Shown here piece after piece: positions 7,728 to 17,400 of a stretch of 64,000 nucleotides of DNA. A model generated the notes under the pieces. It had not been told where the DNA came from. It did not search any database and saw only the letters and a program-made list of their open reading frames with translations. The DNA is from UPXZ01 sp047974405. Its GTDB lineage: Bacteria > Bacteroidota > Bacteroidia > Bacteroidales > Paludibacteraceae. Where the stretch lies: assembly GCA_047974405.1 (NCBI GenBank), contig JBKECI010000042.1, positions 10,910 through 74,909 on the forward strand. Direction: 5' to 3'. The position numbers and the translations under genes were made by a program. How positions within the stretch are numbered: position 1 is the first letter of the stretch; the number at the start of each line of letters is the position of its first letter.

Positions 7728-9752
7728 ATGAAAAAAAAATCATTCACACTTATTTTTGTATTTTCACTGGTCGGTTCATTTTTTGCTCAAGACTTACATC
7801 AATCGCCATTATTCAATGTTTTTAAAGTCCAAAACCCCGATTACACATTAAGCCCTTATACGGGAATGACTCGCCGGCATTGGTTTGATGCCGCCGAATA
7901 TCTGCTGAGTGGAGCGTTTGGCTACATCCACTCTATAGACGACCCGATGAAGTTTCCGAAACAAGAAGGGAAAAGCTATCCGCATAACGACAACCAAATT
8001 CCTACCGAGAAAATGGAAGGACTGTGCAGAACCCTGTTTATTGCCGCTCCATTGCTAAAAGAGAATCCGGATTTGGTACTAAACGGCATACGTGTAGGCG
8101 ACTACTACCGACACCAGATTTGCAAGCTGTTTGACACAAACAGCCCGAGTTATATAAAGCCTCGCGCAACGAACGGTGGTCCAAGCCAAAATCTGGTAGA
8201 GTTCGGCGCATTGGGCATCTCTCTTTTTACCATTCCCGAAATTATTTGGAATCCCCTCTCGCAATCGCAAAAAGACTCGCTGGCAGCAGTTATGATAAGC
8301 TATGGCGATGGACCAACTATATCTTCCAACTGGAGGTTTTTTAATATTTTTGTACTGAGTTTTTTCAAGTCTCAAGGCTATGCCGTAAACGAAAAACTAC
8401 TGGAAGAATATTTGCAAAAATCCCTTGCCGATTATCGTGGCGAGGGATGGTACAATGACAGTCCGGCATACGATTATTACAGCATGTGGGCTTTTCAACT
8501 TTACGGAGTTTTATGGGCGGAATATTTTGGGAAAGAATATTATCCACAGTATGCCCGTAAGTTTATCGACAATTTCAAAGAGTCTCAAACAAACTATCCT
8601 TATATGTTTTCAAAAAACGGACAAATGATTATGTGGGGGAGAAGTATCTCATACCGCTTTGCTTCTATCGGCATATTTCCTTTCATGGGGCTCGAAACGG
8701 CTCAAGACGTAGATTTGGGGTGGATGCGCAAAACAGCTTCAAGCACGCTACTGCAATTTCTCCAAAATCCCGATTTTTTGAGAGACAACGTCCCTACTCT
8801 CGGTTTTTATGGTGCTTATGAGCCGGCTGTGCAAATTTACAGCTGCAGAGGCAGTGTCTATTGGATGGGTAAAGCATTTCTGGGGCTTTTTATCCCCAAA
8901 GATAATCCGTTTTGGACCAAGACCGAAACCTCGGGAGCTTGGGAAACCAAATTGGAGAAAGGAAAAACTTACAACCATTTTCAAAAAGGAACCGGTATTT
9001 TAATAACCAACTACCCTAACATAGGAGCAGCAGAAATACGTGCATGGTGCTACAGCAAAGTAAAAGACGACTGGCAAAAGTTCAGAAGTAGCGAAAATTA
9101 CAACCGGCTTGCCTACAACTCGGCATTCCCTTGGCAAGCTGATGGGAAACAAGGAGAAGTGGCTATGAATTATCTCGTAAAAAACAACTCTGACGAATGG
9201 GAAGCTTTGAGACTCTATACATTCAAAAAATTTGAAAACGACATTTATTATCGAAATGTCGAGTTAGAAACAGATTCTACCGTCAAATTTAATCTGGCAG
9301 ACATCCCTCTCCCCAACGGAATTTTGAGGGTAGATAAACTCACAACTTCGCAAAATACGGAATTGAGGTTGGGACACTATGCTCTACCCGAATTGGATAA
9401 GCCCATAGTATACACAACAAAAAAAATAAAAGGACAATATGTCGGCATAATTGATAACGGTAAATATCAACTGGCGATGATTTCGTGGCAAAACAAAGGG
9501 AAACTCGAATTTATAGATACCAAAAACTCTCATCCCCAAAGCAAGAAAAGTATGGTTATCAATTGGAAAGACTCGTTTAACACTTCAAAACAGCACAGTA
9601 AAATTTATATTACCTTGCAACTTTGGAAAGAGTCGAGTGATAATTGGACAAAAGACGAATTGATTCCGATAAAAAAAGTAACTATCAACAACGAAAAAAA
9701 AATGGTAAGAATCACAATGAAAAATGGTACCGTCAAAGAGGTTATTTTTTAA
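7728..9752 (+). CDS. Secreted DUF2264 family protein
   Basis: About 674 residues with a signal peptide (MKKK, hydrophobic stretch, cleavage near FFAQ). The sequence matches the DUF2264 family: a helical (alpha/alpha) N-terminal two-thirds with motifs such as MTRRHWFDAAEYLLSGAF, NGGPSQNLVEFGALG and YNDSPAYDYYSMWAF, followed by a beta-rich C-terminal part. No activity is established for the family to my knowledge. The fold and frequent location in glycan loci suggest a carbohydrate-active enzyme. I chose the ATG at 7728 over the in-frame GTG at 7716 because the latter lies inside the inverted repeat and would spoil the signal peptide. Its own transcription control is likely, given the inverted repeat just upstream. 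Confidence 0.85.
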   Translation: MKKKSFTLIFVFSLVGSFFAQDLHQSPLFNVFKVQNPDYTLSPYTGMTRRHWFDAAEYLLSGAFGYIHSIDDPMKFPKQEGKSYPHNDNQIPTEKMEGLCRTLFIAAPLLKENPDLVLNGIRVGDYYRHQICKLFDTNSPSYIKPRATNGGPSQNLVEFGALGISLFTIPEIIWNPLSQSQKDSLAAVMISYGDGPTISSNWRFFNIFVLSFFKSQGYAVNEKLLEEYLQKSLADYRGEGWYNDSPAYDYYSMWAFQLYGVLWAEYFGKEYYPQYARKFIDNFKESQTNYPYMFSKNGQMIMWGRSISYRFASIGIFPFMGLETAQDVDLGWMRKTASSTLLQFLQNPDFLRDNVPTLGFYGAYEPAVQIYSCRGSVYWMGKAFLGLFIPKDNPFWTKTETSGAWETKLEKGKTYNHFQKGTGILITNYPNIGAAEIRAWCYSKVKDDWQKFRSSENYNRLAYNSAFPWQADGKQGEVAMNYLVKNNSDEWEALRLYTFKKFENDIYYRNVELETDSTVKFNLADIPLPNGILRVDKLTTSQNTELRLGHYALPELDKPIVYTTKKIKGQYVGIIDNGKYQLAMISWQNKGKLEFIDTKNSHPQSKKSMVINWKDSFNTSKQHSKIYITLQLWKESSDNWTKDELIPIKKVTINNEKKMVRITMKNGTVKEVIF

Positions 9753-9762
9753 TCAAAGACAA

Positions 9763-9803
9763 AAACAGTAAACAAAATTCATTTTTTTGTTTACTGTTTT
9801 TAT
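9763..9803. terminator. Bidirectional terminator between DUF2264 and aqpZ
   Basis: ACAGTAAACAAAA and TTTTGTTTACTGT form a 13-bp stem with T runs on both strands, placed between the two converging stop codons. Confidence 0.85.
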
Positions 9804-9825
9804 TTCATAATACACAAAGAAAACC

Positions 9826-10527
9826 TTATGCCTTTTCTTCAAACACAGCCTTGTAAACTATCCCTGCAGCCATACCTGCCAAAATAGGAATCAGGATAAA
9901 CATCCACAACTGTCCAATGTAATCGCCGCCGGCAAACAAAGCCTGACTGATGCTGCGGGCCGGATTTACCGAAGTATTGGTTACCGGAATGCTAATCAAG
10001 TGAATAAGTGTCAAAGCCAAACCAATGCCGATTGCTGCCAATCCGCTTGGAGCACGACGGTCGGTAGCTCCCATTATCACAAGCAAAAACATAAATGTCA
10101 TGACAAACTCGGCAACCATGGCGGCTACCAAACCATATCCGTGTGGAGATAAACTGCCGTATCCATTAGCGGCAAAAGCACCCGGCTGAGTGTTGTCGAT
10201 GGAGAAAACGTCTGTTCCATTAGCAATCACGTAAAGAATTGCAGCTGCTACAATAGCGCCAACCGTCTGAGCAATAACGTATGGAAGAATTTCTTTTCCG
10301 GAAAATCTACCCCCTGCCCACAAGCCAAATGTTACCGCAGGATTGAAATGTGCACCCGAAATATGACCTAAAGCGAGCGCTCCGGTTAATACTGTTAAAC
10401 CAAAAGCAAGGGCAACACCTGCATAAGCAATTCCCAAATCGGGGATTCCGGCTGCTAAAACGGCGCTTCCGCAACCACCCAACACCAACCAAAATGTACC
10501 GAAGAATTCTGCAAAGAGTTTTTTCAT
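9826..10527 (-). CDS. aqpZ: Aquaporin Z
   Basis: A 233-residue six-helix channel of the MIP family. Both pore signatures are present: HFNPAVTFG in the first half and SVNPARS in the second. It conducts water across the inner membrane. The residues around the second motif (TSVNPARS) and the length fit the water-selective AqpZ branch rather than the glycerol facilitators, which are longer. It stands alone between a convergent DUF2264 gene and a long, divergent, gene-free region. Confidence 0.95.
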   Translation of the reverse strand: MKKLFAEFFGTFWLVLGGCGSAVLAAGIPDLGIAYAGVALAFGLTVLTGALALGHISGAHFNPAVTFGLWAGGRFSGKEILPYVIAQTVGAIVAAAILYVIANGTDVFSIDNTQPGAFAANGYGSLSPHGYGLVAAMVAEFVMTFMFLLVIMGATDRRAPSGLAAIGIGLALTLIHLISIPVTNTSVNPARSISQALFAGGDYIGQLWMFILIPILAGMAAGIVYKAVFEEKA

Positions 10528-11264
10528 AATGTAAAATAATTTTAATATACCTACTCGTATGGCTTTTCGGTTTCCGCCTTTTTCTGATTTTATTTGTTAA
10601 AATAATTAAAAACAGAAACATCTCAAATTTAACAAAAATTATTCCAAAGCCATACTTGCTTTAGAATTAAAACAAATTTAAAGTAAACGAAACTATCAGA
10701 TCAAAATCTATACAGCTGATAATGAAAACAGTATCTCAGCATTCAAAAAAAAAATAAATTTAACACCAAACATTACACTACGCCGTTTCAAAATAAGTTA
10801 TCCATCAATAATGTGAAACATGCCGATAAGCAAAAATCTGATGTAGGGAAAAGTATAATTTTTGTCATATATTAATCTGCCGGTATAAATTTTAGAGATT
10901 CGAGATGTTTATTTAAAGTACAATACGAAACCGAAGATTGACTGCTGTTGAAATAGATGGTAACTATTCCAACATCTTTGAGTGCACAAAAAAGCCACAC
11001 AAGCATCTATATAGGTTTCTTTGCGATTTCAATTCTTTTTTTTGCGTAACCAAAGTAAAATAAATATCAAAAACAGTAAAGCGTAATCGTATCGATTTAA
11101 GTACTTTCGAGTTGTTTTTTACAAGGTGCATGTTTTTCTTGTAAAAGCAGTTTATATCAAAGGTAAACACTCTTTATATATCGACAAAAGACTGTAACAC
11201 ATTCCGGTTTTTCGTATTTTTGACACAAAATTCTATTCAAAAAAAATACGAAAAAAAAATTCAT
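10528..11264. other. Long intergenic region before the SusD gene
   Basis: About 740 nt with no supported gene; short open frames on the minus strand look spurious. I looked for remains of a SusC/TonB-dependent receptor, which would normally precede a susD gene, and saw none. TATTTTTG at 11215-11222 is a candidate -7 element for the SusD gene, without a clear -33 partner. Confidence 0.5.
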
Positions 11265-12917
11265 ATGAAAAATAAAATCTACATATATCTGATAACACTA
11301 TTTTTTTTAAGCTCTTGCATTGGTATGGAGAGAGAGGCAGTAGATTCATATAAGTCAAATACATTTTTCGTATCTCGTGATGCAGCGATTTCCAATCTGT
11401 CGGCAGTATATCAAAGCAGTTCTATGAGTGGTTTTTTTGAAGATGGAAACACCATATTCATAGATGGAGCTACCGACAATGCCTACAATCAATTTACCAA
11501 TCAGGGAGTATCATACATAGCATTAGGCACAGCCAATGCCTCCGTAAAGTATAAATTTGTAGATCTGTTTCGGACCTATTTTACCTACAAAGGGATTCGG
11601 GAGGCAAATTATTTTCTTCTAAATGTGGATGCTGTAGATATGAATAAGGATGAAAAAGAGGTGATGAAAGCGGAAGTTCGCTTTTTGAGAGCGTTTAATT
11701 ATTCCCGCAAAATGATGTTTTTTGGTGGAGTACCCATTATTGGCGATAAGGTGTTGGCTCGCGGAGAAGAATTAAACTACCCCAGAAAAACTGAATCGGA
11801 AGTTGCTTCGTACGTAATAAGTGAGTTGGATTCCATTATCAGTATTCTTCCCCTTACCCAAGAAAAAGGGAGAGTTACCAAAGGGGCGGCACTGGCTCTA
11901 AAGGCAAGAGTAGAACTCTTTATTAAAGATTATGAAAATGCGGAAAAAGACGCAAAAGCAATTATGGACTTAGGAATATATGATCTATTTCAAAATACGC
12001 AGGAAATACCCAATGCCTACGAAGCTCTTTTTTGGGAAAAACATCAGACAAATAAAAACAGAGATAAAGAGGTAATTTTGGAAGTGTGCTATACTCCTCC
12101 TATTTACCATTCCACCATTGTTGCATTTTACACCTCCCCCGAAGGAGGTTGGAACTCACTCTCTCCCACACAAAGTTTGGTAGATGCGTACGAAACCCAA
12201 AACGGTTTGCCCATTTATGAAGATCCAGCATATAACCCCGACAATCCTTTTAAAAACAGAGATTCCCGATTTTACTCCACCATCATTTACCCCGGCGCTA
12301 TGTGGAACGGTAGGATATTCAATAGCTTGGGACAAAATACAAATAAACCCGATGAGTATTTCAATTCGTCAAGTCCCAACATTTCCCGTACCGGATACAG
12401 TATGCGTAAATATTGCCCTCCACTCTCCGAAGAGCCAAGTGGCGATCCCTCCTCCGAAATAGACGGGGTGAGTTTCATCGTATTTCGATATGCCGAAGTG
12501 TTGCTTACCTATGCCGAATCATTGATAGAGCAAAACAAAAATCTTCCACTAGCGATTGATGCCATCAATAAAGTACGCCGCCGCGCAAATATGCCCGACA
12601 TTACCGACATAGACCAAATGAGCCTCCGAAAGCGTGTTCGGAACGAACGCCGTGTGGAACTTGCATTTGAAGGCTTACGGTGGTATGATATAAAACGATG
12701 GAACACAGCCGGCAGTGTAATGAACGGACCTGTTTACGGTGTGCGTACTGGGCAAGTAAATATAAATACCGGACAAATTATTTGGACAAGTTCAGACCAC
12801 ATCAGAGTGGGAGACACACGTGTGTTTGATATATATAAAGATTACTATTGGCCCATTCCACAAGAAGATATAGATAACTCAAACGGAGTTTTAAAACAAA
12901 ATCCGGGATGGGAATAA
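11265..12917 (+). CDS. RagB/SusD family outer-membrane lipoprotein, without SusC partner
   Basis: A 550-residue surface glycan-binding lipoprotein. The signal peptide ends in LSSC (C18). The SusD fold is indicated by the motif NYSRKMMFFGGVPII in the N-terminal helical region and the C-terminal signature VRNERRVELAFEGLRWYDIKRW. SusD proteins form the lid of a SusC channel and deliver oligosaccharides to it. Here no susC gene lies upstream or elsewhere in the window, so the partner must be encoded at a distance or be lost. The ATG at 11265 is preferred over an in-frame TTG at 11220 because it begins the signal peptide directly. It leads the GH31-kinase-GH109 cluster. Confidence 0.93.
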   Translation: MKNKIYIYLITLFFLSSCIGMEREAVDSYKSNTFFVSRDAAISNLSAVYQSSSMSGFFEDGNTIFIDGATDNAYNQFTNQGVSYIALGTANASVKYKFVDLFRTYFTYKGIREANYFLLNVDAVDMNKDEKEVMKAEVRFLRAFNYSRKMMFFGGVPIIGDKVLARGEELNYPRKTESEVASYVISELDSIISILPLTQEKGRVTKGAALALKARVELFIKDYENAEKDAKAIMDLGIYDLFQNTQEIPNAYEALFWEKHQTNKNRDKEVILEVCYTPPIYHSTIVAFYTSPEGGWNSLSPTQSLVDAYETQNGLPIYEDPAYNPDNPFKNRDSRFYSTIIYPGAMWNGRIFNSLGQNTNKPDEYFNSSSPNISRTGYSMRKYCPPLSEEPSGDPSSEIDGVSFIVFRYAEVLLTYAESLIEQNKNLPLAIDAINKVRRRANMPDITDIDQMSLRKRVRNERRVELAFEGLRWYDIKRWNTAGSVMNGPVYGVRTGQVNINTGQIIWTSSDHIRVGDTRVFDIYKDYYWPIPQEDIDNSNGVLKQNPGWE

Positions 12918-13042
12918 CTCATAAAACATTTACTAAAAAAAGATGAACTTGTTGTTTAACCAAAATATATCAATTGCTTAATCAACACTAAAGTTCAAAT
13001 CAGAAACTAATTCAACTTTGCAAAAACATTATTGTACTTTTT

Positions 13043-16000
13043 ATGAAAAAACTAAGTATATTTTTTATTATAGTAGCTTTCAATACCGCTTTACATGCTC
13101 AAACATCTAAAAACAAAGTGTTTTGGAAAGAAAATTTTGACAATAACGAAATACCTGCCAACTGGAAAAACGTAGCCCTCAACGATAGCAATGTCATATG
13201 GTTCATTACAGACCAACCTTATCCGGGATCTCCGGGTAGAAACTATCAGGCTCCTCCCATCGCTTCGGAGAGTAGAGGGTACCATTTGCAATTTGCACCC
13301 GGAGTCAGAGTAGGAAAAAATATTAATAAATGGAAACAGGAAAGCATACATCCCAACGCCTATATTCAAACCAACGCTATCGACTGTTCTACAAAAAAAT
13401 CTGTTGTACTCAAATTTCAACAAAATTTCTTTTGGAGTAGCAAATGGGAGCAATCCGATAAAAAATCAGGACTTATCGTAGCCATAAGCAATAATGGGAC
13501 AGATTGGAAAGAGTACGACGTGCGCAACGATATAAGTTCGGCAGAAGACTGTCCTAATCCAATGAACGTGGAACTTAACATTACAAGCGTAGCTGCCGAA
13601 CAAAAAACGGTTTATCTGCGATTCTTGTGGAGAGGAATGTATCAATGGTATTGGATGGTGGACGACATACAACTGTCCGAAGCCTTTGATACCGATATAA
13701 AAGCGTTAGATATGATTTCGCACAAAACAGAAGGAAATGATTTTAAACAAAAAGACACATTGCAGTTTAGATTCGTAAATCTCAGTTCAAAGCCAATTAC
13801 CTCCAACGTTGATTGCTACCTGCAGGTGGACAAACGTCCGTTTCAAAAGATTACTGTCAGCGCATCGAAACGCCAACCAATTAATATCATAGATACGATA
13901 AGAGTGATATTTCCCGATATCAATCTTACCGATATGGGAATACATAAAATTAAATTTTATGTCGATGTAGAAAACGATTTACGCCGTTCAAACGATACGT
14001 TGAATCTGGAGCTCTATTCTCAAGCCTGCCTTGTGGGAAACATTCTTAGTTTTGGAAAAAAAGAGAGCAATACTTATGATATTGTGTGCAGCAACGCACA
14101 ATTCAAAATTCAAATTCTTCGAAATGATATATTTCGTATTCTTATGGCTTACGATGGTGAATTTACCAATCCTGCCGGAAACGACATTATTGTCAATACT
14201 CCCAGCGAGCCGATAGAATGTAATTACTCCGATGAAGGCAAATATTACCTAATAAGAACTCCTCAAATGGCAATTCGCAGTTACAAGACTCCCCTGCGCT
14301 TTGAGCTGTACAAAGGAGACAACACCACATTGATTTGGAAAGAAACACAAGGAATAACCTATGGAAAAGAGACGATGCAATACCTGAAAAGAGGAAAGGA
14401 CGAACAGTTTTTTGGCGGCGGTATGCAAAACGGACGTTTTTCGCATCGCGGAAAAACCATAAAAATGACCATTGATTACAATTGGGAAGATGGAGGAAAT
14501 CCTAATCCCGCCACATTTTATATGAGCAACAACGGCTACGGCGCAGTAAGAAACACTTATGCTAAAGGAAAATATGCTTTTACCGATACCGTTAAACTTA
14601 CCCATTCAGAAAGCCGTTTCGATTGCTACTATTTTGTAGGAAATTCATTGAAAGAAACACTCGGAGACTATACCGATCTGACCGGAAAGCCATTTTTGAT
14701 GCCCCGGTGGGCTTTGAGTATGGGCGATGCCAATTGCTATAACCGAGGCGCAAAAGCAGGAAAAACCATAGGAACTACCACAACAGGGTTTGACGGACTC
14801 ACACCAAGTGTCATAGGTTTGGTAGCAGACAAATACATTGAAAACAATATGCCGAGAGGATGGATTTTACCCAACGACGGATACGGTTGCGGTTATACCG
14901 ATTTGGGCTATGTGGTCAGCGAACTTAAGAAACGGGGATTTTATACCGGACTCTGGACTGAAAATGGGGTGGAAAAAATGGCACGAGAAATAGGAGAATA
15001 TGGCACCCGCCTTGCCAAGTTAGATGTTGCATGGGTTGGGCCGGGATTTAAATTTGCATTAGACGGTATGAAACAAGCCTATGAAGGGATTGAAAACAAT
15101 AGCGACGAACGCGGTTTTGTGTGGTCGGTATGTGGATGGACGGGTTCGCATCGAAATTCGGTGTTGTGGACGGGAGACCAATACGGCACATGGAATTATA
15201 TTCGCTGGCATATCCCCACCCTTATTGGCTCCGGACTTTCGGCCCAAAACAGCGCTACAGGCGACATCGATGGTATTTTTGGAGGAAGCGACTCTACTTA
15301 TGTACGCGATTTGCAGTGGAAATGTTTCACTCCGGTATTGATGACTATGTCTGGCTGGGCAAAAAAAGACCGCCAACCCTGGGTTTCTGGTGAACCATAC
15401 ACAAGCATCAACAGAAAATATCTCCAACTCAAACAACAATTTACCCCCTATATGTACACTCTCTGTAACGAAGCCTATCAAACGGGAGTGCCTGCTGTTC
15501 GTGGACTAATACTTGAATATCCGGCAGATACTGCTACTTACGGGGAGGCTGTCAAATATCAGTTTCTCTTGGGCAAAGATATGCTGGTAGCGCCGGTGTA
15601 CAAGCCTGAAAACAAACGCGACAGCATCTATCTTCCCGAAGGCACTTGGTTTGATTACTGGGACGGAACAGCTTATAAAGGCAAAACAACATTGATGAAC
15701 TACTCTGCTCCCCTCGAAAAACTGCCGCTTTTTGTACGTGCAGGAGCAATACTCCCGATGTATCAAAAAATGATGTACGATTGGGAACGTCCCACCGATA
15801 CGCTGACACTCAAAATTTATCCTTGCGGAGACTCTTCTTATACCATGTACGAAGATGACGGAATTAGCCGTGAACATCGGCAGGGAGTTTTTGCCACGAC
15901 TCGATTTGACGTATCATCAGCAGAGCAGCAAGGTACGATTAATCTGACTATAAATGCCGCCGAAGGCGATTTTGAAGGACGATTGAAAAAACGCACCTAT

Positions 16001-16195
16001 TTGACTGATATAAAAACAAATAATCCACCCAAAAAGGTGAAGTTCAACGGCGCAAAAGTAAAAAAAACAAAATCAAAACTCTTTTTTGACAAGGAAGAAA
16101 GCGCATGGTTTTACGATGCCCAACATGGAATGTTATACGTAAAAACCCCCACCGTTTCTACAGACATTAAATCAAATCTAATTATCAAAAATTAA
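13043..16195 (+). CDS. Multidomain GH31 family glycosidase (candidate alpha-GalNAc-ase)
   Basis: The 1050-residue protein has a signal peptide (1-19). It is followed by a MAM/concanavalin-like beta-sandwich (about 22-215), an Ig/CARDB-like domain (about 220-325), an N-terminal GH31 domain, the catalytic barrel (about 520-860) and a DUF5110-like C-terminal domain containing SYTMYEDDG. Expected catalytic residues are the nucleophile D661 in AKLDVAWVG and an acid/base Asp at D712 in LWTGDQ. GH31 enzymes remove terminal alpha-linked sugars. The WVG sequence after the nucleophile, and neighbours (NahK-like kinase three nt downstream, two GH109 genes), point to the alpha-N-acetylgalactosaminidase branch rather than alpha-glucosidase or alpha-xylosidase. 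That substrate call is inference; the GH31 family call is firm. Confidence 0.88.
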   Translation: MKKLSIFFIIVAFNTALHAQTSKNKVFWKENFDNNEIPANWKNVALNDSNVIWFITDQPYPGSPGRNYQAPPIASESRGYHLQFAPGVRVGKNINKWKQESIHPNAYIQTNAIDCSTKKSVVLKFQQNFFWSSKWEQSDKKSGLIVAISNNGTDWKEYDVRNDISSAEDCPNPMNVELNITSVAAEQKTVYLRFLWRGMYQWYWMVDDIQLSEAFDTDIKALDMISHKTEGNDFKQKDTLQFRFVNLSSKPITSNVDCYLQVDKRPFQKITVSASKRQPINIIDTIRVIFPDINLTDMGIHKIKFYVDVENDLRRSNDTLNLELYSQACLVGNILSFGKKESNTYDIVCSNAQFKIQILRNDIFRILMAYDGEFTNPAGNDIIVNTPSEPIECNYSDEGKYYLIRTPQMAIRSYKTPLRFELYKGDNTTLIWKETQGITYGKETMQYLKRGKDEQFFGGGMQNGRFSHRGKTIKMTIDYNWEDGGNPNPATFYMSNNGYGAVRNTYAKGKYAFTDTVKLTHSESRFDCYYFVGNSLKETLGDYTDLTGKPFLMPRWALSMGDANCYNRGAKAGKTIGTTTTGFDGLTPSVIGLVADKYIENNMPRGWILPNDGYGCGYTDLGYVVSELKKRGFYTGLWTENGVEKMAREIGEYGTRLAKLDVAWVGPGFKFALDGMKQAYEGIENNSDERGFVWSVCGWTGSHRNSVLWTGDQYGTWNYIRWHIPTLIGSGLSAQNSATGDIDGIFGGSDSTYVRDLQWKCFTPVLMTMSGWAKKDRQPWVSGEPYTSINRKYLQLKQQFTPYMYTLCNEAYQTGVPAVRGLILEYPADTATYGEAVKYQFLLGKDMLVAPVYKPENKRDSIYLPEGTWFDYWDGTAYKGKTTLMNYSAPLEKLPLFVRAGAILPMYQKMMYDWERPTDTLTLKIYPCGDSSYTMYEDDGISREHRQGVFATTRFDVSSAEQQGTINLTINAAEGDFEGRLKKRTYLTDIKTNNPPKKVKFNGAKVKKTKSKLFFDKEESAWFYDAQHGMLYVKTPTVSTDIKSNLIIKN

Positions 16196-16198
16196 AAT

Positions 16199-17284
16199 AT
16201 GAAACCAATATTATTCAACGTAGTTTCAAATTTCGACATAGGGGGAGACATTTCCGAAATAACCCCTTTTGGAGAAGGACTTATCAACTCTACCTATCGT
16301 GTGTCATTAAAAAACAGTAAAGATGAATTTGTTTTACAAAAAATAAATCATCACATATTTACCGATATAGAGCTTTTGCAAAATAATATTTTGCGCATTA
16401 CCAACCATATACGAACCAAACTAATTGAAAACAAAGAAACCAACATTGAACGTAAAACATTGACCATCATTCCAGCTAAAAATGGACAATTGTATTACTT
16501 TGATGGAGATAGCTATTGGAGAACAACCCTTTTAATCTCCGAATCGAAAACATTTGAAAGCGTAACGCCCGAATTTGCTTATTATGCCGGACAGGCATTT
16601 GGAAAATTCCAACATATGCTTTCTGACCTTCCCGGAGAACCACTCGGAGAAACCATTCCCAATTTTCATAATATGGAATTTAGATTAGAACAATTTCGGG
16701 AGGCTGTTAAAAGCAACAGGGCAGGAAGATTGAATGAAGTGGAGAATCTCGTGTCGGAAATAGAATCTCGCGCTGTGGAAATGTGTCAATGCGAAAGGCT
16801 CTATCGCGAAGGAAAACTTCCTAAAAGAATCAACCACTGCGATACAAAAGTGAACAATATGCTTTTTGATAATGACGGACACGTATTGTGCGTGATAGAC
16901 TTGGATACAACTATGCCGGGATTTGTCATGTCTGATTTTGGCGACTTTATGCGTACGGCAGGAAATACAGGCAAAGAAGATGACACCAACCTTGAAAATG
17001 TATCCCTGAATATGGAAATATTCAAATCGTACACCAAAGGATATTTAGAATCGGCAAAAAGTTTTCTCCTGCCCATCGAAATAGAGCTACTCCCTTTTGG
17101 AGCCAAACTACTCACATATATGCAATTGACACGGTTTTTGGCAGACTATCTTAATGGAGATACTTATTATAAGATAAACAATCCCCAACATAATTTGCAA
17201 CGTTCCAAAGCCCAGTTCAAACTTTTGCAAAGCATAGAAGAAAACTACAACGAAATGAACAATTATATTCAAAAACAACTATAA
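16199..17284 (+). CDS. NahK-like sugar 1-kinase (APH-fold phosphotransferase)
   Basis: A 361-residue cytoplasmic kinase of the aminoglycoside-phosphotransferase fold. The catalytic motif INHCDTKVNNML (HxDxxxxN type) and the metal-binding IDLDT are both visible. The N-terminus FGEGLINSTYRV corresponds to the nucleotide-binding loop of N-acetylhexosamine 1-kinases (NahK), which make GalNAc-1-P or GlcNAc-1-P from the free sugar. The start codon lies 3 nt after the GH31 stop, so translation is probably coupled. That coupling suggests the kinase handles the sugar released by the GH31 enzyme. The N-acetylhexosamine substrate is inferred from family likeness and context. Confidence 0.8.
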   Translation: MKPILFNVVSNFDIGGDISEITPFGEGLINSTYRVSLKNSKDEFVLQKINHHIFTDIELLQNNILRITNHIRTKLIENKETNIERKTLTIIPAKNGQLYYFDGDSYWRTTLLISESKTFESVTPEFAYYAGQAFGKFQHMLSDLPGEPLGETIPNFHNMEFRLEQFREAVKSNRAGRLNEVENLVSEIESRAVEMCQCERLYREGKLPKRINHCDTKVNNMLFDNDGHVLCVIDLDTTMPGFVMSDFGDFMRTAGNTGKEDDTNLENVSLNMEIFKSYTKGYLESAKSFLLPIEIELLPFGAKLLTYMQLTRFLADYLNGDTYYKINNPQHNLQRSKAQFKLLQSIEENYNEMNNYIQKQL

Positions 17285-17400
17285 AACGATTACAAAAAAG
17301 AACATATAACAACAAATGCATTTAGACCAACCACAGTTGCTCTGACGCATCTCCTCCCATATACCAGAAATCGAAAATAAAAAAAATAAATAATAAACAT

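Noticed and set aside
10528..11264. Possible decayed susC gene upstream of susD
   Set aside because: I read all frames by eye and found no TonB-box, plug or barrel-like fragments.
13043..16195. Type IX sorting domain on the GH31 protein
   Set aside because: The C-terminus ends in a DUF5110-like and beta-rich segment without the PNP...GIY pattern found on the CotH and GH128-like proteins.
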